NCBI RefSeq assembly: GCF_048569485.1
Contig: NC_134354.1
Span: forward strand, 684,603,637 to 684,667,636
DNA length: 64,000 nucleotides
Direction: 5' to 3'
Source: Anomaloglossus baeobatrachus
Taxonomy: Eukaryota; Chordata; Amphibia; Anura; Aromobatidae
Each line of letters begins with the position of its first letter. The first letter of the stretch is position 1. The notes under the pieces were generated by a model. It ran no database searches. It was not told the origin of the DNA and worked only from the letters and a program-made list of their open reading frames with translations. Of the stretch, positions 46,141 through 58,177 are shown piece after piece. The position numbers and the translations under genes were made by a program.

Positions 46141-47207
46141 TGACTCGCCCACGGGGTCTGAGGGGTTACTCGTCACCGGCTGGTGCGGAGGGTTGGGATG
46201 TCACAGCTGCTAAGCCCGGTTACGTGACCCCAGCGGTGTTAATTAATGGTGGGGATGATGATGGGGATAGAAATTCTTCGTGACACCACCTGTGGTGTGC
46301 GGCTATAATAGGAGCCACCGCTGCAAGGGGTTTCCTCTGAGGGCCAGTGGTAATGAAGCTAGGTTGGTACAGCTCTCCACAGGCAGAGCTCAGGCCCACA
46401 GGGAGGTTGGGAGTAGTAGTCCACTCTAATAAAGGAGCGCGGGGCATGGGAAGGATTAGACGATACAGCGGCTGCAGTTTAAGTGAGGTTGCAGCTTCAC
46501 TGAGATGTCACCGCCTTTGGACTGCCGGACTCCGCTGTGATGGGCTCCAGCCGTTCCCGTGTAGTTTGGAGGTCAGAACCGGTGTTTTTTCCTGTGAGTC
46601 CTTCCTCCCTGCGCTGTATTGTGTGAGTCCCTGCAGCCTAAAGCCACGCAGGGACCCGAGTCCTTGAATGGACCCCATTCCTGTCCCATATGGCAGGCAG
46701 AGCGAGTCCATTACTGGTGCCGCTCTCTCATCACGGCTCCTGGCTCTATATGCTGCTGTGCCCCAGGCGCTTTCTGTGGGCCAGAAGACTTGAAATCCTC
46801 TGCCCGGTGGATTCTGCTTGCGGGACGTGCAGTGCCCACCAGCCTAGGGCTCCGCACCCTGTTCTGTGCGCTCAGTCCTGAGGGAGGTATGGCACAGCTC
46901 TCCCCTCAGTGACCCTGTTCTCCCACACCTCACTTGTTCCGTGTTTGACACTATGCAGTGTCAGCGTCTGTCTGTGTGTGCGTATGTCGCCTTGCTCCCC
47001 GTTGTGTAGCTCCCCCCCTCTAGAGCAGAGGGTCCACTACATTAGTGATGGCCACCCCCCAGGTCTCTACCTTAGCCCAGTCCCAGTGAGAGGGCATCTA
47101 ACTGTGTACTGTAGTGGATTGTGGTGGTTTACCGGCAATGACCTCCTCCTTATCCAGGATGAATACTGCACCTCTGGTGAAGTGCAGTAAGCCTCAGGGA
47201 TGCCACA
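46141..47207 (-). mobile_element. Solo LTR (relative of LTRs A-C)
   Basis: Plus strand begins TGACTCGCCCACGGGG and ends GGGATGCCACA. Shared landmarks with LTRs A and C include 'cgtgacaccacctgtggtgtgcggct' in parts, 'gccaccgctgcaag' and 'ctccacaggcagagc'. The flanks TCCT (46137-46140) and TCCG (47208-47211) agree at three of four positions. It splits the minisatellite. Confidence 0.7.
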
Positions 47208-47450
47208 TCCGCAGCCATTCTCCCCCTCACTATCCATATTGTCTCCTTTTACATCACCCTCCCATACTGTGTCCACACCTATTGCCCCGTTCCTCACTCC
47301 CCATTCTGTGTCTGCACCCTCCTTGCTCCCCATAGTGTTAATGCACCCATTCCCACCTGCTCCACATACTGTTAACACACCCATACCCCCTTCCTGCTCC
47401 CCATTCTCTTTCCTTAAATCATCTCCCCTCAAATCCCCCCCACCTCTATT
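47208..47450. repeat. Degenerate C-rich minisatellite, second block
   Basis: Continuation of the ~40-bp pattern from 45520-46136 (ctccccatactgt...ccacacctat...). Confidence 0.6.
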
Positions 47451-47939
47451 ACAATAAATCTTCAATGTCTTCAGCTCTAGTGGAGTGCTTACCATACCAA
47501 TGAGTGATCTTTGCACCTATTCAGCACTAGCGAGTGATGTAAGCACGTGATCAGATGACCTAATCATGCTGCTGACGTCTCCCTGGCCGGCATTCAGGAC
47601 TCCAATTGTACTAATGCCTGAAAGACGAGAGTACAATTGATTGCTGACAGCTGGTACAGAGAATGGCCAAATCCCACTCTAGGGGGGCCGTCAAATTGCA
47701 GCCTCTGGAGATACACTTAGAACTGCTGCATCAGGAGGCCCGATGGCACCCACTGCAGGCTGCACTCTGGGCTAATGCCCCATGTGCCCTCCCAGATACG
47801 CTCCTGACAGTTAAATATGGAACTTAGACAGGGCAATAGACTGGTAAGCCACGCAAGATATTTAAACAAACATGCTTCTTGCTCAGTTGTGCTGCATAAT
47901 GTAATTTCACTCTTTTGCTTAATCTATGTTCTAGTTGCT
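47451..47939. other. Unassigned stretch
   Basis: No gene is seen. Parts such as 47640-47820 look like a dispersed non-coding repeat but I cannot name it. Confidence 0.3.
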
Positions 47940-49141
47940 ATATATATATATATTTTTTTTTCAAATCTAACAATCTTTTAAACATTTTGTATTCTCTCTC
48001 CACATCAGTGCCTCTTTCCTCCCCTCTCCAATGCACAGCTCTCATACTTCTGTAACTCTGAAATCCAACTTCTACCACCATACATACATGTAACACTCGC
48101 ACAAATCACTGACCACCTGCTCCTTTATTCTCCTTCTCCTAGTTGCTGGGGACATCTCACCTAACCATGGCCCTCTTTGTTAGAGATGAGCGAGGCCCCG
48201 TTCAAGTTCAGTTCGACGAACCGGTTCGGCGAACCACTTGAACCAATAGGAAACAATGGGAAGCAATCACAAACACATAAAAACGCATTATAAATGTACA
48301 CATACAGTTAACAAACATTGCTATAACACTTACCGGTGCCCGCGATGCGTCCTGCACTCTGTCTCCTGTCACTATTCCTTCCGATGATCGCTGCGTCCTA
48401 CCGATAACCAGCACTGACAGGACCTTCCGTGACGTCGTCAAAATAGCCATGTGACCAGTCACATGGCTATTATCTCATTGGCTACAGACTGGTCACATGA
48501 CTTTGACGTCATGTCCTGTCCTAGGTCCTGTCATTGCGCTCTCCGGTACACGGTGCACGTTTGTGTATCGCCGTGTACCGGCGACATGCTCTAGCACACG
48601 GTCGACTCCCCGTTCTGATTCCCCGTTCCATTAGGGACCGGCTGACACAGCCAGTCATTAACAGAGATCACCGTTGCTATAGCAACGCAGTTAGCGGTGA
48701 CGTCACCGTTAACCGCGGCTCCGAGAATCACATGATCGGAGCACCGTTGCTATGGTAACGCGTCTGTCAGCGTTACCGCTGTTACCGCTAACAGCCAGCA
48801 GCACTGATCACTCACGGAGTGAAGGCTGCACGGGAAGCAGCGTCTTTCCCCATGCAGCAGTGATGGAGCAGAGCTGCATTTGTTGAACGAGAAAGACAGA
48901 AGACCATAGATCGTGGAGGGCTGACAGTGAGTAATAAACATGGAGTCTCTAATGTGTCTGTGTATTTATTTCTATTAAAGTATTTTTTCTCTGTGTGGTG
49001 TCTTTTTTTTAACCCTTTATTGGAGATTCTTAATGGCCGGGTCAAACGTGCCTGACATTAAGAATCTCTGGTTTAATACTAGCTAGTAAAACAAAGCTAG
49101 TATTAACTCATTATTACCCAGCAAGCCACCCGGCTTCAGGG

Positions 49142-50097
49142 CTGTTGGAAGAGTTGGATACAGCGCCAGATGATGGCGCTTCTATGAAAGCGCCATTTTC
49201 TGGGGCGGCTGCGGACTGCAATTTGCAGCAGAGGCGCCCAGAAACCTCGGGCTAACCTGTGCTGCGGATTCCAATCCCCAGCTGCCTAGTTGTACCTGGC
49301 TGGACACAAAAATGGGGCGAAGCCCACGTCATTTGTTTTTTAATTATTTCATGAAATAAGTGAAATAATTAAAAAAAACGGGCTTCCCTATATTTTTGGT
49401 TCCCAGCTGGGTACAAATAGGCAGCTGGGGGTTGGGGGCAGCCGTACCTGCCTGCTGTACCTGGCTAGCATACAAAAATATGGCGAAGCCCACGTCATTT
49501 TTTTGGTGGGCAAAAAACTCCTGCATACAGTCCTGGATGGAGTATGCTGAGCTTTGTAGTTCTGCAGCTGCTGTCTGCTCTCCTGCATACACTAGTGAAT
49601 GGAGCATGCTGAGTCTTGTCGTTCTGCAGCTGCTGTCTGTTCTCCTCAATACAGACAGACAGCAGCTGCAGAACTACAAGGCTCAGCATACTCCATCCAG
49701 GACTGTATGCAGGAGTTTTTTGCCCCCTGAAAAAATTATGTGGGCTTCGCCATATTTTTGTATGCTAGCCAGGTACAGCAGGCAGCTACGGGCTGCACCC
49801 AACCCCGAGCTGCCTATTTGTACCCGGCTGGGAATAAAAAATAAAGGGAAGCCTTTTTTTTATTATTTCATGAATTTCATGAAATAATTAGAAAACAAAT
49901 GACGTAGGCTTCGCCATATTATTGTGTCCAGCCAGGTACAACTAGGCAGCTGGGGATTGGAATCCACAGCACAGGTTGGCCTGAGCTTTCTAGGCCCCTC
50001 TGCTGCGAATTGCAGTCTGCAGCCGCCTCAGAAAATGGTACTTTCATAGAAGCGCCATCTTCTGGCGCTGTATCCAACTCTTCCAGCTGACCTGGTG
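49142..50097. repeat. Large palindrome inside right hAT-like element
   Basis: Mirror-ordered modules (GGATACAGCGCC, GGATTCCAATCCCCAGCTGC, ATACAAAAATATGGCGAAGC) around a core near 49640 (GCAGCTGCTGTCTG and complement). An extra copy of the core module lies in the left arm, and a further half-palindrome follows at 50160-50560. Confidence 0.75.
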
Positions 50098-52054
50098 AAG
50101 GGTGGTTCGCTGGGTAATAATGGGGTTAGGGCTAGCTGTATATTATCAACTGAAATCATTAATACCCAGCGAGCCACCAGCATCAGGGCAGCTGGAAGGG
50201 TTGGATACAGCGCCAGATGATGGCGCTTCTAGGAGAACGCCATTTTCTGGGGCGGCTGCGGACTGCAATTCGCAGCAGAGGGGCCCAGAAAGCTCGGGCT
50301 AACCTGTGTTGCGGATGCAATCCCCAGCTGCCTAGTTGTAACCGGCTAGACACAAAAATGGGGCGAAGCCTACATCGTTTTTTTTTTTTTAATTATTTCA
50401 TGAAATTCATTAAATAATTAAAAAAAGGGCTTCCCTATATTTTTAGTTCCCAGCCGGGTACAAATAGGCAGCTGGGGGTTGGGGGCAGCCCGTACCTGCC
50501 TGCTGTACCTGGCTAGCATACAAAAATATGGCGAAGCTCACGTCATTTTTTTTGTAGTTTTTTGGCAAAAAAAATAAAAAATGCTTCCCTGGATTTTCCA
50601 TTGCCAGTGAAGGTAACACCAAGCAGTGGGGGTTAGCAGCCAGTAGCTGCTTGGATTACCCTTAGCTAGCAATACAAAAAATGCAGCGGGAGCCCATATA
50701 TATATATATTTTTAATTATGTATTTAAATAACTAAAAACAAAATGGGCTTCCCTGTATTTTGATTGCTGGACATCACAGTGCTGTAAAAATAAATCTTTA
50801 AAAAAAATGTCGTAGCGCTCCGCGGTATTTTTGATTCTCAGCGCAGATAAAGCAGACAGCTATGGGTTGCCACTCCCATCTGCCTGGCGTTACCTTGGCT
50901 GGCAATCAAAATACAGGTAAGCCCATTAATTTTTTCTATTTAAAAAATAGTTAAAAAAAAAATAACGTTGGGTCCCCCCATTTTTGATAGCCAGCTAGGG
51001 TAAAGCAGACAGCTGTAGCCTGAAAACCACAGCTGGCAGCTTTACCGTGGTTGGTGATCCAATGTGGAGGTCACCCCAGGCTCTTTTTTTATAATTATTT
51101 TATAAATATTAATAATTACAAAAAAAAAGTAGGGTCCCCCCAAATTGGATCACCAGCCAAGGTAAAGCGGACAGCTGTGGTCTGGTATTCTCAGGGTGGG
51201 AAGGTCCATAGTTATTGGGCCTTCACAGCCTAAAAATAGCAGGCCGCAGGCACCCCAGAAGTGGCGCATCCACTAGATGCGCCAATCCTGGCGCTTCACC
51301 TCAGCTCATCCCGTGCCCTGGTGCAGTGGCAAACGGGGTAATAAATCGGGTTGATACTAGCTGTAAAGTCACCTGACATCAAGCCCAGCAGTTTGTGATG
51401 TCATGGCGTCTATTAGATACCCAACATCATAAACTGTCAGTACTAACAAAAAAAATCGTCAAAAAAAATTTATTTGAAAAAACAGTCCCCAAAACATTCC
51501 CTCTTTCACCAATTTATTGTAAGAAAAAAAATAAAGGGGTCCCACGACGACTCTGGACCGTCTAGAATATGGGGGGAGACACTCAGGGAACGTATCCCCC
51601 ATTTTCTAGGAGTGCAGACCCTTCATGTGAGGAGTGTGGGTGCAATGAATCTGCACTCACTCTCCCCGGGTCCACAGCAGCAGAGTCCATGTCGTAATGG
51701 TTGCTACCAAAGCTGCAATGCCCTGCTCATGAGGTAAGGGCATGCCTAATCAGGAGAACTATTCTACATTTCCAAATATTGGTATTTGCTGATATTATTG
51801 CTATTCCACCTACTATATATTGGGGATAGGATCTTGGAGATGGAATACCCCTTTAAGTCCAGTTATCCAGCTGAATGAATACTAAAGAACAGAGCTCACT
51901 ATTTAGATGTGTTTTCTTGTGGCGTATAACGGACTCTCATGTTTGGTACTCGTTCAGCAAGGCAACTATAAAATCAAATACCTCCATCTGGAAATGTAGT
52001 ATATAGCTCTCCTGATCAACTATGTTCCTTACCTCATGAGCAGGGCATTGCAGT

Positions 52055-52313
52055 AATAATATTAGTGTTATTAATTCCATAGCGCTTTGCATACATTGGA
52101 ACACTGTCCCCATTGAGGCTCACAATCTAAATTCCCTATCTGTATGTCTTTGGAGTGTGAGAGGAAACCGGAGTACCCGGAGGAAACCCACGCAAACACA
52201 GGGAGAACATACAAACTCCTTGCAGATGGTGTCCTTGGTGAGAATTGAACCCAGAACCTCAGTGCTGCAAGACTGCAGTGCCAACCACTGAGCCACCGTG
52301 CCACCCATTTAGC
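52055..52313 (-). mobile_element. tRNA-derived SINE (right copy)
   Basis: Reverse complement of the SINE family at 18984. The promoter boxes are near 52290 (GAGCCACCGTGCC) and 52250 (GAATTGAACCC). It keeps an inner part (about 52100-52165) missing from the left copy. Confidence 0.85.
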
Positions 52314-54340
52314 TTACAGATGCATAACCACCACTCACTGTGTCTGAACACAGGAAGCTGAGCTGACAGCCGCTCTGTGCATGCGGCAGCATCTATTGTG
52401 AAGGAGAGGGCTGCGGGGGATCAACGCTACACAGGTACCGTGGGACACCGGGGAACACCGGTGGGGTTATAGGGGGTGACCTGGCAGGGCCTGGGGAGGA
52501 GTTTTCTGTCGCATGTGTCATGGCACATGCGACAGAAATTAGAGGAGTAGGGTGAATGTGGCCGGCGCGCTGCTGTGCGCGCGGCCATCTTGGATTTCTG
52601 AGATGGGGTCAGGGGGGGCACTTTGGCGACACCGGGGGACCGGAGGGGACCGGGGAGGAGATTTATCATGTTTGTTCATGCCAGATGGGAGATAAATAAT
52701 TTTTTACCGACGCTGTCATTTACTATAAAGTGATCATCGGTATACGGTGTATACCGGTGATCACGTGAGCGGGGACCGGAAAAACCGTCCTGAATCATGA
52801 TCTCCAGGGTCTCAGCTACCCCTGAAACCCCGGAGATTTTCTGACGCTGGGGGGCGCTATTCACTTATTTCTGCCTGCTGTTTATAAACGGCAGATCAGA
52901 ATAAGGCTACATTAACACGACCGATCCATTTTTGCAGTCTGCAAAAAACAGTCCTTTTTTTCACGGGTGCATCTGTGTGGCATCCGTTTCCGTTCCGTAG
53001 ACGGTCCGTATGTCATCTGTTTGTCATCCGTGTGCCTTCCGTTTTTTTTGCGTACTGCAAAAAAACTGAAGGAGGGAAAATACATAAATTTACCCAGGAT
53101 CCATAGCTTCAACCTACATGAGGTGGTCACATGTTTACTCCAGTGCCATTTTCTACTGCTTTTCACAACATAGAGCGCTCTGGTGATTTTCTTGTGCCTG
53201 TGCACTTCATATCAGTCTTTTCTGTCATTATAATGGCAGAAAGACACATAATGTCCCATTCTCCTGCAATTTGTAATTTTGCACCCTTTGGTGCCTTTCA
53301 TGTGGCACTAAGGGGTGCTTAGCTTTGTATTTAGCCAAAAAAATGAAAAAAAAATGAAGTGGGGTTCCCCCTATTTTTGTAGCCAGCTAGGGTAAAGTAG
53401 ACGGCTGCAGCCTGCAGACCACAGCTGGCAGCTTAACCTTGGCTGGTAATCCAAAACTGAGGGCACCGCACGCTGTTATTTTAAATTAAATAAATAATTA
53501 AAAAAACAAAACACGTAGGGGTCCCCCCAAAATTGGACCACCAGCCAAGGTAAAAAAGACAGCTAGGGTCTGATATTCTCAGACTAGGGAGGTCCATGGT
53601 ATTGGACTCTCCCCAGCCTAAAAATAGCAGGCCGCAGCCGCCCCAGAAGTGGCGCATCCATTAGATGCGCCAATCCTGGTGCTTCGCCCCAGCTCATCCC
53701 GTGCCCTGGTGCGGTGGCAAACGGGGTAATATATGGGGTCAATACCAGATGTGTAATGTCACCTGGCATCAAGCTCTGGGGTTGGTGAGGTCAGGCGTCT
53801 ATCAGATACCCAACATCACCAACCCAGTCAGTAATAAAAAAAAAATAGACGACAAACACATTTTTATTTGAAAAAACACTCCCCAATACATTCCCTCTTT
53901 AACCAATTTATTAGAAAGAAAAACAAATCCAGGTCTGCTGTAATCCAAGGGGTTCCCATGACGATCCATACCATAGTCACTGTCCCAGTCAATGAAGAGC
54001 AGGATGTTCCCCATTGGCTGGGAGAGCAGTGCAGTGACCTGAGCTAACATCAATGGGTCAGCCCAGGTCACTGCAGGGGATGACAAGTGCTGCTGTCAGC
54101 GAGGTACATTACCTGCGCTGATCTCCTGCACTGCTGACAGCACCTGTCACTGAGTTCAATGACCGCCGCCTTCACAGCCAAGTATCGCGAGCGGCCCGTG
54201 ACGTCACCGCTAGTCAGTCTCGGGTCAGAAGCGAGAGAAGGTGATGTGACAAGTGGCGGCCATGGAGGACAGTGACAGCGTTGAGGTCGGGAGGGCGGGA
54301 CTTCATCACCGCAGGTAAGCCAAGCGGGACCATGTGTGCA

Positions 54341-55100
54341 GAGTGCCAGGTGGGTGGAGCCTAGCGGGGTAATGTGTGCAGAGTGCCAGGTGGGCGGAGC
54401 CTAGCGGGACCATGTGTGCAGAGTGCCAGGTGGGCGGAGCCTAGCGGGGTAATGTGTGCAGAGTGCTAAGTGGGCGGAGCCTAGCGGGACCATGTGTGCA
54501 GAGTGCCAGGTGGGCGGAGCCTAGCGGGACCATGTGTGCAGAGTGCCAGGTGGGCGGAGCCTAGCGGGGTAATGTGTGCAGAGTGCCAAGTGGGCGGAGC
54601 CTAGCGGAACCATGTGTGCAGAGTGCCAAGTGGGCGGAGCCTAGCGGGACCATGTGTGCAGAGTGCCAGGAGGGCGGAGCCTAGTGGGGTAATGTGTGCA
54701 GAGTGCCAGGTGGGCGGAGCCTAGCGGGACCATGTGTGCAGAGTACCAGGTGGGCAGAACCTAGCGGGGTAATGTGTGCAGAGTGCCAGGTGGGCGGAGC
54801 CTAGCGGGACCATGTGTGCAGAGTGCCAGGTGGGCGGAGCCTAGCGGGACCATGTGTGCAGAGTGCCAGGTGGGCGGAGCCTAGTGGGGTAATGTGTGCA
54901 GAGTGCCAGGTGGGCGGAGCCTAGAGGGGTAATGTGTGCAGAGTGCCAGGTGGGCGGAGCCTAGCAGCGCCATGTGTGCAGAGTGCCAGGTGGGCGGAGC
55001 CTAGCGGGGCAATGTGTGCAGAGTGCCAGGTGGGCGGAGCCTAGCGGGACCATGTGTGCAGAGTGCCAGGTGGGTGGAGCCTAGCGGGGCCATGTGTGCG
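54341..55100. repeat. 40-bp minisatellite, 19 units (right copy)
   Basis: Nineteen units of exactly 40 bp with no length change, on the pattern gagtgccaggtgggcgga + gcctagcgggaccatgtgtgca. Two variants (gggacc and ggggta) alternate irregularly. A relic of two more diverged units follows to about 55140. Confidence 0.95.
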
Positions 55101-56268
55101 GGCGGCGGAGTGTGAAGTGGGTGGAGCCTAGCGGGGTCATGTGGCGCTGAGGACGTCAGTGTCGTGGACTGCATGGCTGGGGACAGGTGAGTGTGAGTGT
55201 GTGTGTGTGTGTGTACATGCCGCGTGCAGGAGGGGGCGGAGCGAGCTAAGCGGGGAATTGTCGGCTCCCTGTACACGTAACTAGGATAAATATCGGGTTA
55301 CTAACCAAAGTGCTTTGCTTGGATACCCGATGTTTATCTTGGTTACCAGCTTCTGGCAGGCTGCCAGCGATGGCTCCCTGCACACTGTAGCTGTAAAAAG
55401 CCCTGCTTTTTGCTGCTAGAATCGTTCTCGAACGTAACTAGAACTATCGAACTTTAGCAAAAAGCTCAAGTTCTAGTTCGATCTAGAACAGCCCCCAAAA
55501 TCACTCGAACCGTGAACCGCGCTCAACTCTACTCTTTGTACTAGTAAATATAACTCTTTTTCTGCAATGCATAGAAACCCTGCTGATCCTATTAACATTC
55601 ATTGCATGTCTTCTGTCTAATTTAATTGTGCCCTCTAGAACTCTCTGTCAATGAGTAACAAACTCACCAACATCCACAACTTCTTCCTTTCCAGTTTTCT
55701 TAACCTTTTGGCTGTCACTGGAAAGTGAATAAAGCTCTTGGGCACCACTACCGGTGCTGCTGTCCCATATGGTGGGCTATGTTTTTCACATACCCCTAGA
55801 TTTGAAAGCAGACAAGGTTAGTCTGCTCTTTCCAGCACAATGTGCTTTCTAGGTTATCTCCTGGTACCTGCACGTATGTTTCCTTCTTTTGATTACCATA
55901 CCGTCACTCTTCAAACCCTTCTCCCTGCAAGTGGCGGTTGTCTATCGCCCTCCAGTCAAAACTAACCAGTTCCTGGGTCACTTTGCCCCCTGGCTCCAAC
56001 ACTTTCTATCCTCTGACATTCCCACTCTTATCTTGGAGGACTTTAACATTCCCATTGATAATCCATTCTCCTCAACTGCTATGCCTCTTCTTTCTCTAAC
56101 CTCCTCTCTTGGACTTTCACAGCTTGCTAAGTCTCATATGCATGAAGACAGAAATATACTGGATCTGATCTCCCAGCTCTGCTCAGTATATGCCCTTACT
56201 AACCCCCCTAACACTTTTTGACCACAATCTTATTTTTTTCTCTGTCAAGAAATGTTATCCCACTCAGG

Positions 56269-56887
56269 TGTCATGCTAGGTACAGGGAAGTACCAAACTT
56301 ACGGCGAAAGGGAAAGGAAACCCTGTGTCTACGGAAAGAAAAGATGGTGACCCCTGACTGAATCTACTGCTGGTCCCAGGGGTCCCTCACCACCCTAGAT
56401 AGGTTCCACACGTATGCGCCGAGCTGGATACCTAACCCTAGGTATCCCTAGTGCTGGGCCCTAATAGAGAACGGATGGGATGAGCTCTTCATCAACCCCA
56501 CTAAACAACTATAAAAGACATAAGGAGGACACACAAGGGGCAAGGCATGAACTACTTATCATTAGATGACGATTCCATAGAAGAGTACAAACTACCTGCT
56601 TGCAACGTAGGCTTGAATGAACTGAAAAATATCACCAGAACCAGTCCAAAGGAAGGAAGGGGTATTTAAAGAACAGGGGAATACTGACAATCAACAGTTG
56701 GGTGGAGGAGAGACCGTGCTGGGTCCAAAAGGGAGAGAGATGAATCCAACAGGAAAGCTACCTGAACCAATGAATACTGACAGCAGGAACAATGGAAAGT
56801 CACTGAGCATTTTGTGCAGCCAGACACTATGTTCTTCTATGGCCAGAAACCACATGACTGCCTGTCACACGTGACATACCTGTGACA
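56269..56887 (+). mobile_element. Solo LTR in the LINE remnant
   Basis: About 619 bp, starts TGTCATGCTAGG and ends CTGTGACA. TCAGG (56264-56268) and TCAGA (56888-56892) form a decayed 5-bp duplication. No AATAAA is obvious and no internal region remains. The strand is a guess. Confidence 0.6.
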
Positions 56888-57570
56888 TCAGAACATCCCA
56901 ACTTACTACACATGCAGAAATCTATGTGCCATCAATACTCAGAAGCTTATGAAAAATCTTCAGTCATCTTTAGCCTCAATATCCTTCCTCTCCTGTCCAG
57001 ACTCAGCATTGTCAGACTATAATAAGACTCTGGAAAATGCCCTGGATGAAGCAGCACTTGTTACACACAGAACAACCTGAAACAGACAACAGCATTGCCG
57101 CAATCACGTTTTCTCTAGCAGTGCACTAGATGTGCTGAGAGTAAGTGGACAAAATCATTCAAAATCAATCAAGTTTGTGCACAAAACTTACTCTTCTTTC
57201 CATCTTGCTATCAAGCCTACTTCACCACCCTCATTATATCACTATCCGACAAACCAAAACGAATCTTCAAAATTTTCAACTTATTTATTAGACATAAAGT
57301 AGAGGCCCCATCATTAACCTTTGCGCTGACGATTTGGCGACTTATTTACAAGAAAAAAAACAACAAATCCATGAGGAAAGCTTCGCCCAATCCCCTTTCC
57401 TTCTGCAGCTCAAGTTCAATTTCCACCTTTGTACCCATCAAGAAGAAGGTACCAGGCTCCTTGCGTCTTCTTGCCCTAAAACTTGCACCAATGACCCTAT
57501 TCCCTCACATCTTCTTCAGTCTCTCTTCCCAGCTATCACTACCAACCTAACTAAAGTTCCATTTAAATAA

Positions 57571-58173
57571 TAGAAAACTGACAATTTGACTTTTTATTTT
57601 TCTGGACAACTTATCAAAAAAATCACGGACAATTTTTTTACGAACACAGATAATAAGTGATACATGTCCATAGTCCATAATTCTGATAAGAAGACATTAG
57701 CTGCATTCACTGTAAACTATAAAATAATGACAATTGCAGTCAAAAATATCTGTATTAGTTTCTTCAGCTTGAAAAAAAATCATGGACTCCTTAAAATAAT
57801 TTTTTACTAATAGGTCAAAAAAGTGACATGTATTTATGGACTATCCTGGAATTTCAAGATGGTTGGCAGACCAGCTTAAAATGTAACCTGTAGCTCCCCC
57901 TGAATAGTAAGATTTTAGGTTCTTATCTTATGTAAGACTAGGAAATTACAAATATTAGGTGGTGAAACAAGTGTTTCTGCTGCTGTACCACAGTGAAATA
58001 TGCCAGTTGTTAGGGAGGCATCCCACTTACCAGATGAAAGTAGTTCTTGCTTTTTGTTTATGGACGTATAGTATGATAGTGTATAAAAAATCAGATAAAG
58101 TAAACTGAAATAAGACAAAAAACACTGCTGTCAATCATCTGGGCCTCATTTCCTTCACTGCAGCAGACTTCTT
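57571..58173. other. Unassigned AT-rich stretch
   Basis: I see no gene. The part 57580-57850 has the feel of an eroded DNA transposon end, without a defensible partner. Confidence 0.3.
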
Positions 58174-58177
58174 TTAA

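Larger units (their letters stand above)
48181..55531 (-). mobile_element. Giant non-coding hAT-like element, right copy
   Basis: Ends TAGAGATGAGCGAGG and CGCTCAACTCTA with an exact 8-bp duplication CTCTTTGT (48173-48180 and 55532-55539), so it is a hAT-type insertion into the LINE. It is the 7351-bp counterpart of 16459-22624 in opposite orientation, with the same order of blocks and the same lack of any transposase. It is longer mainly because of more minisatellite units (19 against 11), a fuller SINE and extra palindromic modules (49140-50560). The termini keep gttcg/cgaac words. Confidence 0.85.
47940..57570 (+). mobile_element. CR1/L2-like LINE remnant, split by two insertions
   Basis: Pieces at 47940-48180, 55532-56268 and 56888-57570 form one degraded LINE. 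The first piece ends in a GDISPNHGP-like tract, familiar from the start of CR1/L2-group ORF2. The second holds part of the endonuclease: VVYRPPVKTNQFLGHF, LILEDFNIPIDNP (family GDFN, here EDFN) and RNILDLISQLCSV. The third reads into the linker before RT (DPIPSHLLQSLFPAITTNLTK). No RT catalytic region remains in the window. Frames are interrupted by several stops and shifts. The hAT-like element and a solo LTR are inserted. Confidence 0.7.

Noticed and set aside
45307-46213. Long Pro/Ser/His-rich frames on the plus strand
   Set aside because: They run from a solo LTR into the C-rich degenerate minisatellite and owe their length to low AT content.
47943-47954. Short TA microsatellite
   Set aside because: Only about six repeats next to a T-run; too short to be informative.
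53802-54086. 94-residue frame (MSSPAVTWADPLMLAQ...), with a relative at 17518-17781
   Set aside because: It looks conserved between the two giant elements, but they are copies of one repeat, and the left frame lacks some residues and ends differently. I see no domain; the conservation is that of the DNA cassette.
54341-55100. CRISPR-like array of regular 40-bp units
   Set aside because: Units are contiguous without unique spacers, and the sequence is clearly eukaryotic. It is a minisatellite.
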